Notes under the pieces: model-generated | Told to the model about the DNA's origin: nothing | Seen by the model: the letters and a program-made list of their open reading frames with translations, nothing else | The model's database searches: none | Assembly: GCF_008017535.1 (NCBI RefSeq) | Contig: NZ_VRUA01000012.1 | Span: 62,001 to 126,000, forward strand | DNA length: 64,000 bases | Direction of reading: 5' to 3' | From: Ottowia flava | GTDB taxonomy: Bacteria > Pseudomonadota > Gammaproteobacteria > Burkholderiales > Burkholderiaceae_C | Shown here: positions 17,784-26,992 of the stretch, piece by piece | Layout: each line of letters begins with the position of its first letter | How positions within the stretch are numbered: position 1 is the first letter of the stretch | Made by a program: the position numbers and the translations under genes

Positions 17784-18923
17784 ATGAACTCCCCTCTTGC
17801 CTCCGCTGACCCCGCAGTAGCCGGCATTTCGCCCGTGGAAGACATCGTTGCCGAGCTGCGCGCCGGCCGCATGGTCATTCTGGTCGACGAGGAAGACCGC
17901 GAGAACGAAGGCGATTTGATCCTGGCCGCCGACCACGTCACACCCGAAGCCATCAACTTCATGGCGCGCTTTGGCCGCGGCCTCGTGTGCCTGACGCTGT
18001 CGCGCGAGCGCTGCGAGCGCCTGAACCTGCCGCCCATGGTGGCCCGCAACGGCACCAAGATGGGCACGGCCTTCACCGTGTCGATCGAGGCGGCCGAAGG
18101 CGTGACCACCGGCATCTCGGCCGCCGACCGGGCCCGCACTGTGCAGGCCGCCGTGGCCGCCAACGCCAAGCCCACCGACCTGGTGCAACCCGGCCACATC
18201 TTCCCGCTGCAGGCGGTGGATGGCGGCGTGCTCATGCGCGCCGGCCATACTGAAGCCGGCTGCGATCTGGCGGCCATGGCCGGGTGCGAGCCCGCCGCCG
18301 TGATCTGCGAGATCATGAAGGACGACGGCACGATGGCCCGCCTGCCCGATCTGCAGGTGTTCGCCGCCGAACACGGTCTGAAGATCGGCACGATTGCCGA
18401 CCTCATCGAATACCGCAGCCGCACCGAATCGCTGGTCGAGAAAGTGGCGTCACGCCCCATCCGCACGGCGCACGGTGAATTCGTCGCCCACGCCTACCGC
18501 GACCAGCCCAGTGGCAGCCTGCACCTGGCCCTGGTGCTCGGCCAGTGGGCGCCCGACGAGCCGGTACCCGTGCGCGTGCACGAACCGCTCTCGGTGCTCG
18601 ACGCGCTGGAACTGGACCGAGGCATGCATTCCTGGAGCCTGGACGCCGCACTGCAGCGCATCCAGCAGGAAGGCCGCGGCGTGGTGGTGCTGCTGAACTG
18701 CGGCGAAACGGCCGAGCAGCTGTTGGCGCAGTTCCAGGGCACGGCGCGCTCGTCGCACGCACCGGAGCGTGGCCGCATGGACTTGCGCAGCTACGGCATC
18801 GGTGCGCAGATCCTGCGCGACTGCGGCGTGCAGCGCATGCTGCTGCTGGGCACCCCGCGCCGCCTGCCCAGCATGGCCGGTGGCTACGGACTGGATGTGG
18901 CCGGCCACATCACCAAGGACTGA
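17784..18923 (+). CDS. ribBA: 3,4-dihydroxy-2-butanone-4-phosphate synthase with degenerate GTP cyclohydrolase II domain
   Basis: A 379-residue fusion. The N-terminal domain (about residues 12-215) has intact DHBP synthase motifs: [10 protein letters not shown], and [14 protein letters not shown] with the downstream HTEAGCDLA, so it should make the four-carbon riboflavin precursor. The C-terminal domain (about 220-379) follows the GTP cyclohydrolase II pattern ([24 protein letters not shown]), but the zinc-binding cysteines expected after 'VRVH' are missing; the sequence reads [20 protein letters not shown]. It is probably inactive as a cyclohydrolase. The ATG at 17784 gives the usual N-terminus. 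ribH and nusB follow on the same strand. Confidence 0.93.
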   Translation: MNSPLASADPAVAGISPVEDIVAELRAGRMVILVDEEDRENEGDLILAADHVTPEAINFMARFGRGLVCLTLSRERCERLNLPPMVARNGTKMGTAFTVSIEAAEGVTTGISAADRARTVQAAVAANAKPTDLVQPGHIFPLQAVDGGVLMRAGHTEAGCDLAAMAGCEPAAVICEIMKDDGTMARLPDLQVFAAEHGLKIGTIADLIEYRSRTESLVEKVASRPIRTAHGEFVAHAYRDQPSGSLHLALVLGQWAPDEPVPVRVHEPLSVLDALELDRGMHSWSLDAALQRIQQEGRGVVVLLNCGETAEQLLAQFQGTARSSHAPERGRMDLRSYGIGAQILRDCGVQRMLLLGTPRRLPSMAGGYGLDVAGHITKD

Positions 18924-18941
18924 ACGGATCAAAGGACGGCC

Positions 18942-19412
18942 ATGCTTGGCGCTGACAAAGGACAAACCCAGGCCCTCGACGGCCAACACCTGCGCATCGG
19001 CGTGGTGCAGGCGCGCTTCAACGAAGGCGTGACCAACGCGCTGCGCGACGCCTGCCTGGCCGAGCTGGCCGTGCTGGGCGTCAAACCCGAACAGATCGTG
19101 CACGTCACAGTCCCGGGTGCGCTGGAAGTGCCGCTGGCGCTGCAGGCGATGGCGCGCAGCGGCGACGGGCAGTTCGATGCGCTCATCGCGCTGGGCTGCA
19201 TCGTGCGCGGCGAGACCTACCACTTCGAGCTGGTCGCCAACGAGTCCGGCGCGGGCGTGACGCGCGTGTCGCTGGACAACGCCGTGCCGATCGCCAACGC
19301 CATCCTGACGACCGAAAACATGCCCCAGGCCGTGGTCCGCCAGGTGGAAAAGGGCCGCGACGCCGCCCGCGTGGCGGTGGAAATGGCCCTGCTGCAGGAG
19401 CGCCTGGCATGA
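18942..19412 (+). CDS. ribH: 6,7-dimethyl-8-ribityllumazine synthase
   Basis: A 156-residue enzyme condenses the RibB product with the pyrimidine intermediate to give the direct riboflavin precursor. Family motifs are [48 protein letters not shown] and [11 protein letters not shown]. It begins 18 bp after ribBA and its last codons overlap the nusB start by 4 bp, which indicates one operon. Confidence 0.98.
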   Translation: MLGADKGQTQALDGQHLRIGVVQARFNEGVTNALRDACLAELAVLGVKPEQIVHVTVPGALEVPLALQAMARSGDGQFDALIALGCIVRGETYHFELVANESGAGVTRVSLDNAVPIANAILTTENMPQAVVRQVEKGRDAARVAVEMALLQERLA

Positions 19413-19933
19413 GCACCGCACCGGCTTCCCGCCCGCCGCGCGCTGCAACGCCTGCCAATGGCACCCGCAAGTCCTCCGCCAAGTCGGCTCGTTCGCGCGC
19501 GCGCGAATTTGCGCTGCAAGGCCTCTACCAGCATTTCGTGGGCGGCAGCGACGTCGCCGTGATCGACGCCTTCACGCGCGAGTTGCAGGGCTTCAGCAAG
19601 GCCGATTCGGTGCATTACGACGCCCTGCTGCGCGGCTGCATTGAGCTGAAAGACGACCTGGACGCGCTGATCGTGCCCAAGCTCGACCGCGAACTGGGCC
19701 AGATCTCGCCGATCGAGCACGGCTGCATGTGGATTGGCGCTTACGAATTCCTGCGCTGCCCCGACGTGCCCTGGCGCGTGGTGCTGAACGAATGCATCGA
19801 GCTGGCCAAGGACTTCGGCGGCACGGACGGCCACAAGTACGTCAATGCGGTGCTGAACGGCATCGCGCCGCAGCTGCGTCCAGCCGAGGTGGCTGCCGAC
19901 CGCGGCGCCAGCCAGCCCCGCCCCAACGCCTGA
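19409..19933 (+). CDS. nusB: Transcription antitermination factor NusB
   Basis: A 174-residue RNA-binding protein of the lambda N/rRNA antitermination complex. The N-terminal 30 residues are a basic, Ala/Ser-rich extension ([19 protein letters not shown]). After that comes the NusB helical fold, with [13 protein letters not shown] and the C-terminal [28 protein letters not shown]. The ATG overlaps the ribH stop as ATGA. The ribH-nusB pairing is common in proteobacteria. Confidence 0.97.
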   Translation: MSTAPASRPPRAATPANGTRKSSAKSARSRAREFALQGLYQHFVGGSDVAVIDAFTRELQGFSKADSVHYDALLRGCIELKDDLDALIVPKLDRELGQISPIEHGCMWIGAYEFLRCPDVPWRVVLNECIELAKDFGGTDGHKYVNAVLNGIAPQLRPAEVAADRGASQPRPNA

Positions 19934-19937
19934 CACC

Positions 19938-21791
19938 ATGCGCCGCGCGCTGATCGGCCTGGTGGCCGCTGTCGCGCTGGTGTTGGGCGGCCTGATCGTA
20001 TCGCGCCTGCTCGACCCCGCTGTGCGCATACCGGGGGTCGCGGGACCGTCAGCCATCACGCCCCTGCCCGCAGCACCGGCCGCAGCCTTGCCTGATGCCT
20101 TTCCCGCCAGCGGCGGAACTTCTGCACTGGCCCTATGGGTCACCGACCCCGACAGCGACTGGTTGAGCCTGGCGTTCGGCCTGCGCAGCATCGGCGTGCC
20201 CTTGGTCGTCACCACCGAGGCCGCCCGCGCCACCCAGCACACCGTTGTCCTCGCCTATCCGCGCGTGTCGGGTCGAACAGTCTCCGCCGCAGCGTCGATG
20301 GCCTTGCGCCAGCATGTGCAGGCGGGTGGCACGGTGATCGGCTTCGAGGTGCTGGGTGCCGGCCTCGCGGACGTGTTCGGACTGACGTCCGTGCAGGAAG
20401 GCGCCGAGCGGCGGCAACTGCGCTTCGAGTCGCCTGGCGCGCAGCGTTGGGGCTTTGACGCACCGCAAGAGCGCGAGATCCGCTTGGGCACCGCCCAGGC
20501 ACCGCTGCGTGGCGTTGGCCTGCAAGCCGCGCCGGCTGCGCGCGTGCTGGCGACATTCGAAGACGCCAGTCCGGCCCTGCTGGAGCACCGCCACGGCAAA
20601 GGTCGTGCCTACACCTTGGCTTTCGACGCGGGCGCCTTCATCGCCGGCGCGCAGCAAGGTCGGCGCGCGCTGTGGCAGGAATACATCAACAGCTACGAGC
20701 CCGCGGTTGATGTCCTGCTGCGCTGGCTGAAAGCCGTTTACCGGGAAGGGCAGCCCTCCGCCGTGACGCTGGCCACCGCGCCGGAAGGCCGCGCCCTGTC
20801 GGTCGTGCTGTCGCACGATGTGGATTTCAGCGGATCAATGCGCAACGCTCTGGACTACGCGCGCAGCGAAGCCCGCCAGAAAGTGCGGTCTACCTTCTTC
20901 GTGCAGACTAAGTACGTGAAGGACTGGAGCGATGAGCGCTTCTTTGACGCTAATGGCTTGGCGCTGGCGCGCGAGCTGCAGGCGTTAGGCGGTGAACTGG
21001 CCAGCCATTCGGTGGCCCACACGCCCGTGTTTGCGACGGTACCGGTGGGCACCGGCGAAGAAATTTATTCTGACTACACACCCTATGTGCAGTCCAAGGA
21101 AAAGACGCGCGGCGCCACGGTGCTGGGCGAGTTGCGCATCAGCCAGATGCTGCTTGAACAGGCCTCGGGCGGCCGCAAGGTGGACAGCTTCCGGCCCGGT
21201 CATCTGGCCTATCCGAAGTCCTTACCCGAAGCGCTACAGGCGACAGGCTACCGTTTCAGCTCGTCCGTGTCATCCGGCATGGCGCTGAGCCACCTTCCGT
21301 TCCAGTTGAGCCACCAGCGCGAGGGGCGTGCACCCGTCGCGGTTTTCGAGTTCCCGATCACGCTGGAGGACGAGCGTGTGCGCCCCATGGACACAGTGCT
21401 GTTGCCGCAGGCGATCAAGGTGGCGGACCGGTTGGCGCGCTACGGCGGCCTTTGCCTCGTGCTGATCCACCCCAACGTGCTGGACGACAAGCTGCGCTTT
21501 CAGGAAGCGTTTGTCACCGCCATGCGCGAGCGTGGCGCATGGTTCGGCACGGTTGGTGAATTCGGCGCTTGGTGGCGGGCACGCGATGCTGTTCAGATCG
21601 ACGTCACGCCTGGAGACTCCACGAGCGCGCCGCACCTGCGAATTCACGCGCCGGAGGCGATTCGCGGCCTGGCTCTGCAATTGCCTGAAGGTTGGCGCGC
21701 ACCCTTGGCCAGCGGCCGCAATGCAGCCCATGGCTGGGTGATGGACTTGCCCGCCGGGCCAACACAGATTGTCTTGGAACGCGCCCACTGA
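19938..21791 (+). CDS. Membrane-anchored polysaccharide deacetylase family protein
   Basis: A 617-residue protein anchored by one N-terminal helix (residues 4-24). It then has about 250 residues of unassigned periplasmic domain, and a NodB-like deacetylase domain at about 285-540. The metal and catalytic motifs are visible: SHDVDFSGS near residue 292 and ELASHSVAHTP near 355, which match the D-D and H-x3-H motifs. The family removes acetyl groups from surface polysaccharides or peptidoglycan. The substrate is unknown. It begins 4 bp after nusB, so it is probably co-transcribed with the rib-nusB genes. Confidence 0.82.
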   Translation: MRRALIGLVAAVALVLGGLIVSRLLDPAVRIPGVAGPSAITPLPAAPAAALPDAFPASGGTSALALWVTDPDSDWLSLAFGLRSIGVPLVVTTEAARATQHTVVLAYPRVSGRTVSAAASMALRQHVQAGGTVIGFEVLGAGLADVFGLTSVQEGAERRQLRFESPGAQRWGFDAPQEREIRLGTAQAPLRGVGLQAAPAARVLATFEDASPALLEHRHGKGRAYTLAFDAGAFIAGAQQGRRALWQEYINSYEPAVDVLLRWLKAVYREGQPSAVTLATAPEGRALSVVLSHDVDFSGSMRNALDYARSEARQKVRSTFFVQTKYVKDWSDERFFDANGLALARELQALGGELASHSVAHTPVFATVPVGTGEEIYSDYTPYVQSKEKTRGATVLGELRISQMLLEQASGGRKVDSFRPGHLAYPKSLPEALQATGYRFSSSVSSGMALSHLPFQLSHQREGRAPVAVFEFPITLEDERVRPMDTVLLPQAIKVADRLARYGGLCLVLIHPNVLDDKLRFQEAFVTAMRERGAWFGTVGEFGAWWRARDAVQIDVTPGDSTSAPHLRIHAPEAIRGLALQLPEGWRAPLASGRNAAHGWVMDLPAGPTQIVLERAH

Positions 21792-21825
21792 ATGCCTGCC
21801 AGTCGCGCAGTGCTCTAATCGCCGC

Positions 21826-23043
21826 ATGAGAATTTCCGCCCGCGCCCAGCGCATTGAGCCGTTTTACGTGATGGAGATGGCCAAGTCGGCCAACGCCATT
21901 GCCCGCGAAGCTGCCGGCAGCGACCGGCCCATGATCTACCTGAACATCGGCGAGCCCGATTTCACCGCGCCGCCGCTGGTGCGCGAGGCGGCTGAACGCG
22001 CCATTCGCGACGGGCGCACGCAGTACACGCAAGCCACTGGCCTGATGCCGCTGCGCGAGCGCATCAGCGACTGGTACGCGCAGCGCTTCGGCTTGCAAGT
22101 GCCGGCGCGCCGCATCGTGGTGACCGCAGGCGCTTCTGCGGCCCTGCAACTGGCCTGCCTGGCGCTGATCGACGCCGGCGACGAAATCCTAATGCCGGAC
22201 CCCAGCTATCCGTGCAACCGGCAGTTCGTCAGCGCCGCCGAAGGCCGCGCCGTGTTGCTGCCTGCGACGGCGGCGGAGCGCTTTCAGCTCAGCGCCGAGA
22301 AGGTCGCCGACGCCTGGGGAGCGCGTACGCGGGGCGTGATGCTGGCGTCGCCCTCCAACCCGACCGGCACCTCGATCCATCCCGACGAGCTGCGCCGCAT
22401 CCACGACGTCGTGACCGAACGCGGTGGCATCACCCTGGTCGACGAGATCTACCTGGGCCTGAGTTACGAAGACACCTACAGCCACAGCGCGCTGGGCCTG
22501 TCGGACGACATCATCAGCATCAACAGCTTCAGCAAATACTTCAACATGACCGGCTGGCGCCTCGGCTGGCTGGTGGTGCCGGACGCGCTGGTCGACGTGG
22601 TCGAGCAGATCGCCCAGCACCTGTTCATCTGCGCCAGCACGGTGTCGCAGTACGCCGCGCTGGCCTGCTTTGAACCCGACAGCCTGGCCGAGTACGAGCG
22701 CCGCCGCGCCGAATTCAAGGCGCGCCGCGACTGGTTCGTTCCCGCACTGCGCGAGCTGGGCCTGGATGTGCCGGTGACCCCCGACGGCGCCTTCTACGCC
22801 TGGGCCGATTGCAGCCGCGCATGTGACAAACTGTTCGCCTCTCGCTCCGAATACAATAGCGGCATGCAGACAGCAGGCAGCTGGGAATTCGCGTTTGAGC
22901 TGATGAAGCGTGCGCATCTGGCGGTGACGCCGGGGCGCGACTTCGGCCATGCCGACACGGCGCGCTACATCCGCTTTTCCACCGCCAATGCCATGCCGCA
23001 GCTGGAAGCCGCGGTGGCCCGTCTGCGCGAGGTGCTGGCGTAA
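21826..23043 (+). CDS. PLP-dependent aminotransferase, class I/II fold
   Basis: A 405-residue fold-type I aminotransferase. Motifs in order: MIYLNIGEPDFTAPPLVREA, YTQATGLMPLRERISDWY, LASPSNPTGTSI, the PLP-binding segment NSFSKYFNMTGWRLGW with the Schiff-base lysine near residue 237, and RYIRFSTANAMPQLEAA. The amino acid specificity cannot be read from the sequence; aspartate- and alanine-type enzymes share these motifs. The ATG at 21826 is preferred to one 57 bp upstream, as it gives the usual start. ybgC begins 14 bp downstream. Confidence 0.92.
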   Translation: MRISARAQRIEPFYVMEMAKSANAIAREAAGSDRPMIYLNIGEPDFTAPPLVREAAERAIRDGRTQYTQATGLMPLRERISDWYAQRFGLQVPARRIVVTAGASAALQLACLALIDAGDEILMPDPSYPCNRQFVSAAEGRAVLLPATAAERFQLSAEKVADAWGARTRGVMLASPSNPTGTSIHPDELRRIHDVVTERGGITLVDEIYLGLSYEDTYSHSALGLSDDIISINSFSKYFNMTGWRLGWLVVPDALVDVVEQIAQHLFICASTVSQYAALACFEPDSLAEYERRRAEFKARRDWFVPALRELGLDVPVTPDGAFYAWADCSRACDKLFASRSEYNSGMQTAGSWEFAFELMKRAHLAVTPGRDFGHADTARYIRFSTANAMPQLEAAVARLREVLA

Positions 23044-23056
23044 GGGACCGGGGCCG

Positions 23057-23482
23057 ATGGCTTTTGAGTTGCCCATCCGCGTCTACTGGGAAGACACCGA
23101 TGCCGGTGGCATCGTCTTCTACGCCAATTACCTGAAGTACTTTGAGCGCGCCCGCACCGAATGGCTGCGTGCGCTGGGCATCGGCCAGTGGGCGCTGCGC
23201 GAGGAAGCCGGCGGCATGTTCGTCGTGGCGGACGCGGCTCTCAAATACCGGCGGCCCGCCCGCCTGGACGATGAACTTCTGGTCACCGCCCAACTCCAAT
23301 CCAGCGGCCGGACGGCCCTAGTGGTCCAGCAGCAGGCTTGGTTGAAGCCCGGCACGGTAGCGGCCGACGCCGCGCAACCTGCCCTGCTGTGCGAAGGCAG
23401 CATCCGCATCGGCTGGGTTGAAGCCGAATCCATGAAGCCGGCGCGCATCCCGTCCGCCATCCTAGAAAAGTTAAATCCATGA
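23057..23482 (+). CDS. ybgC: Tol-Pal system-associated acyl-CoA thioesterase
   Basis: A 141-residue hotdog-fold thioesterase. The catalytic segment is YWEDTDAGGIVFYANYLKYF, with its aspartate near residue 13, followed by ERARTEWLRALG. YbgC acts on acyl-CoA or acyl-ACP and is encoded next to tolQRA in many Gram-negative bacteria. The stop codon overlaps the tolQ start (ATGA at 23479), so the genes form one unit. Confidence 0.95.
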   Translation: MAFELPIRVYWEDTDAGGIVFYANYLKYFERARTEWLRALGIGQWALREEAGGMFVVADAALKYRRPARLDDELLVTAQLQSSGRTALVVQQQAWLKPGTVAADAAQPALLCEGSIRIGWVEAESMKPARIPSAILEKLNP

Positions 23483-24198
23483 ACCAGGACATGTCCATCC
23501 TCCAGCTGGTCTTGCACGCCAGCTTCACCGTGCAGTTGGTGATGCTGGTGCTGCTGATCGGCTCCATCGCCAGCTGGGCCGCGATCTTCCGCAAGCTGCG
23601 CTCGCTGAAGGAAATCAAGGCGCAGAACGACGAATTCGAGCGCGAGTTCTGGTCCGGCACCAGCCTGAACGACCTGTACGCCGCCGCCGCGCAGAACGCG
23701 CGCCAGGGCGGCCCGATGGAACGCATCTTCGCCAGCGGTATGCGCGAATACCAGAAGCTACGCGAACGCCGCATCGCCGACCCCGGCACCCTGCTCGACG
23801 GTGCGCGCCGCGCCATGCGCGCGAGCTTTCAACGCGAGATGGACGCCACCGAATCCAACCTGTCCTTCCTGGCCTCGGTCGGCTCCATCAGCCCTTACGT
23901 CGGCCTGTTCGGTACCGTGTGGGGAATCATGCACGCCTTCACCGGCCTGGCCGGTCTGCAGCAGGTGACGCTGGCGACGGTGGCGCCGGGCATTGCCGAG
24001 GCTCTAGTGGCGACGGCGCTCGGCCTGTTCGCCGCCATCCCGGCGGTCGTGGCATACAACCGCTTCGCGCGCGACATCGACCGCATTTCGATCAAGCAGG
24101 AAACCTTCATCGAAGAGTTCTCCAACATCCTGCAGCGCAACCTCGGCGTGCACACGCCGCCAGCCGGCCCGGCCACGGGCTCGCCCACCGGATACTGA
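23479..24198 (+). CDS. tolQ: Tol-Pal system protein TolQ
   Basis: A 239-residue inner-membrane protein with three helices: residues about 14-36, 130-155 (SPYVGLFGTVWGIMHAF) and 165-190 (ATVAPGIAEALVATALGLFAAIPAVVAYN). TolQ with TolR forms a proton-driven motor that energises TolA during envelope constriction. The large cytoplasmic loop lies between helices 1 and 2. It starts inside the ybgC stop codon and is followed 4 bp later by tolR. Confidence 0.97.
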   Translation: MNQDMSILQLVLHASFTVQLVMLVLLIGSIASWAAIFRKLRSLKEIKAQNDEFEREFWSGTSLNDLYAAAAQNARQGGPMERIFASGMREYQKLRERRIADPGTLLDGARRAMRASFQREMDATESNLSFLASVGSISPYVGLFGTVWGIMHAFTGLAGLQQVTLATVAPGIAEALVATALGLFAAIPAVVAYNRFARDIDRISIKQETFIEEFSNILQRNLGVHTPPAGPATGSPTGY

Positions 24199-24202
24199 GG
24201 CC

Positions 24203-24613
<411 letters not shown>

Positions 24614-24623
24614 GGCGCCGCCC

Positions 24624-25820
24624 GTGAACGCCAGCACCGCCGAGCGCAACGAATTCGCCCCACCGCCCCAGCGCGGCATTGGCCGTGCGCTCACGCTGGC
24701 GTTGATCGCCCACCTGCTGCTGATCCTGGCGCTGACCTGGGGCCTGAACTGGAAGCACGAAGCCACCGAAGACGCGGTGGAGGCCGAGCTGTGGTCCCCG
24801 ACCGCGCAGTCCGCTTCGGCCAAGGCAGCGCCCAAAGCGCCCCCCCCTCCGCCGCCACCGGTCGAGCGCGCGGTGCCTCCCCCGCCGCCACCCAAGCCCG
24901 ATCCCAAGCCGGAAGTGAAGGCCCCCGCCCCCAAACCGACACCACCGCCGAAGCCCGAGGTGGACGAAGCGCGCGACGCCGAGATCGCCCTCGCCCAGAA
25001 GAAGAAAAAAGAGGACGAAGCGCGCAAGCTGGCGCTGGCCAAGAAAGAAGCCGAGCGCAAGCGCGAGGAAGAAAAAGAGCGCCGCGAGGAAGAGAAGGAG
25101 AGGCGCGAGCGCGAAAAGGAGAAGGCCGAGGAAAAACGCGAACTGGCGCAGAAGAAAGCGGCCGAAGAGAAGAAGCGCAAGGACGAAGAGCAGCGCAAGC
25201 AGGCCGCTGCTGAAAAGAAAAAGGAAGAAGAAGCCGAGCGCCGCGAAGCCGCGGCCGAAGCCAAGAAGAAAGCCGAAGCGGAAAAGCAAGCCAAGGCCAA
25301 AGCCGAGGCCGCCGAGAAGGCGAAGGCAGAAGCCAAGGCCGAGGCCGCCGAAAAAGCCCAGGCCGCCGCCGACGCCAAGAAGGCCAAGGCCGAAGCCGCG
25401 GCGCGCGACGCCAAGGAATCGGACGCCCGTCGCAAAGCCGAACTGGCGCGCATGGCCAAGATGGCCGGCAGCGCGGATTCGGATGGCGGAACGGCCGCTG
25501 GCAAAGGCAAGGGCGGTGGCAACACCGGCGGTCAGGACGAACGCGACGCAGGTCCCTCGGCGGGCTATGCGGGCCGTATCCGCGCCGCGGTGCGCCCGAA
25601 CATCGTGTTCACGGACGACGTGCCCGGCAACCCGCGCACCGTGGTGGAAGTACGCACGGGGCCGACCGGCACCATCATCAGCGCCCGCGTTGTGAAATCC
25701 AGCGGCGTGAAGTCCTGGGACGACGCCGTGCTGCGCGCCTTGGACCGTACCGAAAAGCTGCCGTCAGACGGCGGTCGCTACTACAACCCGCTCGAAATCG
25801 CATTCAACCGGCGCGACTGA
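24624..25820 (+). CDS. tolA: Cell envelope integrity protein TolA
   Basis: A 398-residue protein starting with GTG at 24624. It has one N-terminal helix (about residues 15-35), a proline-rich spacer with PPPPPP runs (about 70-105), a very long Lys/Glu/Ala-rich helix (about 115-290), a glycine-rich hinge, and a C-terminal domain (about 310-398, AGYAGRIRAAVRPNIVF and SSGVKSWDDAVLRAL) of the TonB-like type that contacts Pal or TolB. It spans the periplasm. tolB and pal are not found downstream in this window. Confidence 0.95.
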   Translation: MNASTAERNEFAPPPQRGIGRALTLALIAHLLLILALTWGLNWKHEATEDAVEAELWSPTAQSASAKAAPKAPPPPPPPVERAVPPPPPPKPDPKPEVKAPAPKPTPPPKPEVDEARDAEIALAQKKKKEDEARKLALAKKEAERKREEEKERREEEKERREREKEKAEEKRELAQKKAAEEKKRKDEEQRKQAAAEKKKEEEAERREAAAEAKKKAEAEKQAKAKAEAAEKAKAEAKAEAAEKAQAAADAKKAKAEAAARDAKESDARRKAELARMAKMAGSADSDGGTAAGKGKGGGNTGGQDERDAGPSAGYAGRIRAAVRPNIVFTDDVPGNPRTVVEVRTGPTGTIISARVVKSSGVKSWDDAVLRALDRTEKLPSDGGRYYNPLEIAFNRRD

Positions 25821-26044
25821 GGCCTTGGGCGAATGCCCGAGTGGCGCGCTCACGCACCTCTTGCCGCAGCCTGTTTGGGCGGAACTTCGGCGCCGACCGG
25901 GGACCTTACGGAACGCGAGGCGCGGCTAACGACAAGGCGTCGGGGCATCACCCTTGTGTGCACACGACCGGCTCGAACGGTTACGGCTGCGGACTCGCGC
26001 CAACGCCAACGCCACCGCAGCCAGCGCCCTCCCCGAAACCCACG

Positions 26045-26608
26045 ATGACCGCCGCTTCCCCCCTTCCCAGCTCTCCGCCGCGCGCGGGCCTTGCCGCCCG
26101 CATGCGCCGCTGGCTCCCCAACCTGCTGATGGCCTTGGCCATCCTGGTCGGCTTTCAATGGTGGCAGACGCGCCACGTGCCCAGCGGGCCGGCGCCGGAC
26201 TTTGACGCGCTGGCGGTCAGCACCCAGCCTGGTGTGACGATGTCGTTGGCGCAATGGCGTGCAGCGCACCCGGGCCGGCCGGTGGCGCTGCACTTCTGGG
26301 CGGAATGGTGCGGTATCTGCCGCATGGAAGAAGGCAACGTCAGCCGCGTGGCGGCCGACTGGCCGGTACTGACCGTCGCGATGAGCTCCGGCGACGTCGC
26401 CAACGTCGGCCGCGTGATGGCTCAGCGCGGCCTCGACTGGGCCACCGTGATCGACCCGCGCGCCGACATCGCACGCCGCTACGGCCTGGGCGCCGTGCCA
26501 GCGCTGGTGGTGGTCGCGCCGGACGGCCGCATCAGCAGCACCAGCGTCGGCTACACGACCACGCTGGGCATGCGCGCGCGGCTGTGGTGGGCAGCCTGGC
26601 GGGCTTGA
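26045..26608 (+). CDS. Membrane-anchored thioredoxin-like protein (ScsD/TlpA type)
   Basis: A 187-residue protein with an N-terminal helix (about 20-39) and a periplasmic thioredoxin fold. The redox motif WCGIC lies at about residues 88-92, followed by the cis-proline segment GAVPALVVVAPDGRI. It fits the TlpA/ScsD group of disulfide reductases that act on periplasmic cysteines, but the partner is unknown. The frame is open upstream to 25841, but the ATG at 26045 gives a clean membrane anchor. It occupies the place where tolB would often be found. Confidence 0.85.
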   Translation: MTAASPLPSSPPRAGLAARMRRWLPNLLMALAILVGFQWWQTRHVPSGPAPDFDALAVSTQPGVTMSLAQWRAAHPGRPVALHFWAEWCGICRMEEGNVSRVAADWPVLTVAMSSGDVANVGRVMAQRGLDWATVIDPRADIARRYGLGAVPALVVVAPDGRISSTSVGYTTTLGMRARLWWAAWRA

Positions 26609-26992
26609 AGATCAGGCTGGCATCGACCGTCATATCTTAAGAAAATAGCCATTCGGCCCTACAACCACTTGCGCAAGCAGCTTCCAGATCGATAGCAATT
26701 AACTTTCCGATATCGCTCGCAACCGGTTGTCGGTCGAGGCAGTTGCGGGCGAACCTCTGATCCGCGCCGACTTCTCCATGGGAAAAAAACACGCAACGCT
26801 GATGCGAGGCGTCTGCCTCGCTGCCTGCCATCCCAACGCTAATGTGGCGCTACCCAATCCGGTCATGGAAGGACCATCACACGCCAAGGACTGTTCGAAC
26901 CAGCCCTTGCCTCGTCGGTTCTTCTGGGAAAACCCATCTAACCACCGCGAAAAAAACGCCCCCGACTGCGCTGCAGAGAGCGCATCAAGCGA
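26609..26992. other. Gene-free stretch between thioredoxin-like gene and sbcB
   Basis: About 380 bp between convergent genes. Its left end holds repeat copy 6. The rest shows no recognisable gene, RNA or terminator; short frames here have no protein similarity that I recognise. Confidence 0.5.
26643..26698 (+). repeat. Dispersed hairpin repeat, copy 6
   Basis: A near-complete forward copy: TTCGGCCCTACAACCACT, TGCGCAAGCAGCTT and CCAGATCGATAGC. The hairpin arms are degraded here. Confidence 0.85.
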
